Origin: Bacteroidales bacterium
Lineage (GTDB): Bacteria; Bacteroidota; Bacteroidia; Bacteroidales; WCHB1-69
NCBI GenBank assembly: GCA_031253655.1
Contig: JAIRVY010000135.1
Coordinates: 1 to 40,772 of the forward strand
Length of the DNA stretch: 40,772 bases
Reading direction: 5' to 3'
The position numbers were made by a program, and so were the translations under genes. The notes beneath the pieces were generated by a model that was not told the DNA's origin, did no database searches, and saw only the letters and a list, made by a program, of their open reading frames with translations. Numbering within the stretch: position 1 is the stretch's first letter; each line of letters opens with the position of its first letter. Below are positions 38,845 to 40,772 of the stretch, piece by piece.

Positions 38845-39456
38845 TTACAAATCTATACCCACACTAACTTTAAAATAAGGGTAAAAACTATGTGAATAAT
38901 TATTTATTGTAGGTGGGTTAATTGGAATATCAATAAGAACTAATCCTTGAATATATATTTTCTGCGCAAGATACTGTTTGTATCCTCCTCCTAACACAAC
39001 ATAGTTAAAATTTTCTTTTTCTCTTGGGTATATATCAAGCCATTTAATCTGTATTTGATTGAATTTGTACCCAGCGTGAAGTAAGATTCTATCAATAATA
39101 CAGGGTTGAACAGCAACGCCAATTCCCCAAATATGAGCATTAAAATAATTTTTGTTCCACATAAAGGCATATTCACCATTAACTAAAAAAACCAACCATT
39201 TAGTGGCATAAATTCCGGCAAAAGGGGAGATTTCGACTGCACTGGTAGCGCCAAATTGGGCGCCGATTCCGCTACCTACCGTAAAAACAGGTCTTTTTTT
39301 CTCGGTTTTAATATTTTGTTGCAAACTTTTAGGTAGTGGAATTTTTTCGGTTTGTGCGTTGCAATGGAAAAAGGCGAAGAAAAAGAAAAGCAGAAAGAAG
39401 AAGGGAGAAAGGAGAAAGGAGAAAAGATTTTTTGATTTCTTGTTTCCGGGTTTCAT
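38845..39456 (-). CDS. secreted outer-membrane-type protein, 203 aa
   Basis: 203 aa. An N-terminal signal (long Phe/Leu run ending FFHCNAQ) precedes beta-strand-rich sequence with Gly/aromatic alternation (GSGIGAQFGATSAVEISPFA, VVLGGGYKQYLAQKIY) and the terminal YPYFKVSVGIDL, as in small outer-membrane barrels of Bacteroidota. The DNA of the signal is almost entirely repeated CTTTCTCC words. Specific function unknown. Confidence 0.7.
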   Translation of the reverse strand: MKPGNKKSKNLFSFLLSPFFFLLFFFFAFFHCNAQTEKIPLPKSLQQNIKTEKKRPVFTVGSGIGAQFGATSAVEISPFAGIYATKWLVFLVNGEYAFMWNKNYFNAHIWGIGVAVQPCIIDRILLHAGYKFNQIQIKWLDIYPREKENFNYVVLGGGYKQYLAQKIYIQGLVLIDIPINPPTINNYSHSFYPYFKVSVGIDL

Positions 39457-39542
39457 AGTTTATTTTTTTTATTCTAAAATATTGATTTACTGCATGATAT
39501 TCGAACATTAGCCATTATTCACTAATTACTAATTATTAATCA

Positions 39543-40541
39543 CTACTTACTGGCTTGGCATGCAGTTATTGCCACCAAACTCACGATATCATCCACTGAG
39601 CAGCCGCGCGACAGATCGTTGATGGGGGCTGCCATTCCTTGCATAATCGGTCCAATAGCATCTGCGCCGGCAATACGTTGCACCAATTTGTAGGCAATAT
39701 TTCCTACTTCTAAGGTTGGGAATACCAGCACATTAGCTTTTCCCGCGATTTCACTGTTGGGGGCTTTTGATTTTCCAACACCGGGCACAATAGCAGCATC
39801 GGCTTGCAGTTCACCATCAATTTTAAAGTGGGGTGCCATCTCTTGTGCTATTTTTGTAGCATTTACTACTTTATCCACCATTTCGTGTTTTGCGGAGCCT
39901 TTTGTAGAAAAACTCAACAGCGCTACACGTGGCTCTAATTGTGCAATTGATTTGGCAGTTTGCGCGGTAACCACGGCAATTTCAGCCAATTCACGCTCGT
40001 TGGGGTTGGGGTGTGCTGCACAGTCTGCCCATACCATCACGCCGTTATCGCCCCATTGCGGGTCTTTGAACACCATAATGAACGCGCCCGAAACGACAGA
40101 TACGCCGGGTAATGTTTTTACCACTTGAAACGCGGGGCGAAGCACATCGCCGGTTGAATTTTGCGCACCTGCAACTTCGCCGTCTACCTCTTTGTTCTTG
40201 ATTAACAGCGTTGCCAAATACAGGGGATCTTCCACCAAGCGCATGGCTTCTTCCATCTGCATTCCCTTGTTTTTCCGGATTTCATAAAGCATTTTCGCGT
40301 AGAACTCTTTTTTTGGAGTATTTTTTGGATCAATAATTATGGCGTCTTTAATGTGGGTTAACATCCATTCAAAAGCTTGGTTCTCAATTTTTTTGCGGTT
40401 CCCAAGAAGCACAATTTTTGCAAACCCCTCTTTTATTATTATGTCTGCGGCTTTTAGTGTTCTTTCCTCCTCGCCCTCCGGAAGTACAATAGTTTTGTTT
40501 GCCAATTTGGCACTTGATTTAATTTGGTCTATCAAATTCAT
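39543..40541 (-). CDS. pta: phosphate acetyltransferase
   Basis: 332 aa from ATG at 40541 (MNLIDQIKSSAKLANKTIVL); the longer track frame adds an unlikely 12 residues. It is a single PTA_PTB domain of normal length, with EGEEERTLKAA, GAQNSTGDVLRPAFQ, VSGAFIMVF, LSFSTKGSAKHEMVDKV and the end NDLSRGCSVDDIVSLVAITA. It interconverts acetyl-CoA and acetyl phosphate. Acetate kinase is not within the window. Confidence 0.95.
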   Translation of the reverse strand: MNLIDQIKSSAKLANKTIVLPEGEEERTLKAADIIIKEGFAKIVLLGNRKKIENQAFEWMLTHIKDAIIIDPKNTPKKEFYAKMLYEIRKNKGMQMEEAMRLVEDPLYLATLLIKNKEVDGEVAGAQNSTGDVLRPAFQVVKTLPGVSVVSGAFIMVFKDPQWGDNGVMVWADCAAHPNPNERELAEIAVVTAQTAKSIAQLEPRVALLSFSTKGSAKHEMVDKVVNATKIAQEMAPHFKIDGELQADAAIVPGVGKSKAPNSEIAGKANVLVFPTLEVGNIAYKLVQRIAGADAIGPIMQGMAAPINDLSRGCSVDDIVSLVAITACQASK

Positions 40542-40613
40542 AAGAAATAAATTATTCGTTTTGTAAAAGTTTGGCAAAAATAGAAATTTATACCACCCAC
40601 CTCAAAAAAATCT

Positions 40614-40621
40614 TATTTTTG
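40614..40621 (+). promoter_or_regulatory. -7 box of tRNA-Leu
   Basis: TATTTTTG followed by CCGCC, 12 bases before the tRNA. The -33 position has no TTG. Confidence 0.5.
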
Positions 40622-40633
40622 CCGCCTGCTTTT

Positions 40634-40717
40634 GCCCAGGTGGTGGAATTGGTAGACACGCTACTTTGAGGGGGTAGTGAGAGAACTCTCGTGCAAGTTC
40701 GACTCTTGTCCTGGGCA
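40634..40717 (+). tRNA. tRNA-Leu (anticodon GAG)
   Basis: 84 bases with a long variable arm, as for class II tRNAs. Acceptor GCCCAGG/CCTGGGC, anticodon stem CTACT/GGTAG with loop TTGAGGG giving GAG, T loop TTCGACT, discriminator A. Confidence 0.93.
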
Positions 40718-40772
40718 CTTTGAAAATCACTAATGATTTGAACAGTAAATTGTTAGCGATTTTTGCTTTACT

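Overview
The window is a piece of a Bacteroidota chromosome. The evidence is a Por/type IX secretion sorting domain, gldI-like FKBP lipoproteins, a class-typical LptF/G permease, Bacteroidota-style -7 boxes (TAnnTTTG or TATTTTYGCC) in front of tRNAs, and generally AT-rich DNA. I cannot place it to genus.

Layout. (1) 1-7.8 kb, host, + strand: a 5'-truncated secreted protein with a T9SS tail, an LptF/G permease, a SAM hydrolase-like protein, a DUF2147 protein, an alkaline phosphatase, a MITE-like inverted repeat, an NrnA-like DHH phosphoesterase, two FKBP prolyl isomerase lipoproteins and tRNA-Ala(GGC). (2) 7.85-29.73 kb: one integrated element of about 22 kb. It is bounded by a 28-bp direct repeat of the tRNA-Ala 3' end, with 21-bp direct repeats just inside both ends that look like integrase arm sites. 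(3) 29.7-40.8 kb, host: RarD, a FabZ-like dehydratase plus ketoacyl synthase, an ABC exporter, MetG, tRNA-Asn, UppP, TruB, YicC, an outer-membrane-type protein, Pta and tRNA-Leu.

The element is best read as a provirus of a tailless, probably membrane-containing virus. It has no terminase, portal, tape-measure or tail genes, and no relaxase or conjugation genes. It does have a 198-aa FtsK/HerA-type ATPase of packaging size and a 203-aa beta-rich capsid candidate followed by a strong hairpin. After these comes a run of small single-TM proteins, several carrying soluble domains: an HExxH metalloprotease, an annexin-like repeat and a peptidoglycan-binding domain. Next are a glucosaminidase, a collagen-like spike stalk with a beta-rich spike, and a lysis set (two-TM holin candidate and a one-protein spanin). 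Integrase is at the left end. A CI-like repressor faces the early operon at the right end, over palindromic operators. A TOPRIM-primase/SF3-helicase protein and an iteron-rich, AT-rich non-coding region suggest self-replication.

Accessory genes in the early/middle part include a YafQ-type toxin-antitoxin pair, a KilA-N protein and a P22-type antirepressor. There are also three toxin-like genes (one barnase/colicin-E5-like, two paralogous LPD3-like). Each of the three is met at its 3' end by a convergent, hairpin-ended small-RNA candidate with a tRNA-style promoter. That repeated arrangement and the virus itself are the most interesting items. In the host part, several genes contain in-frame low-complexity or palindromic insertions (uppP, truB, the ketoacyl synthase).
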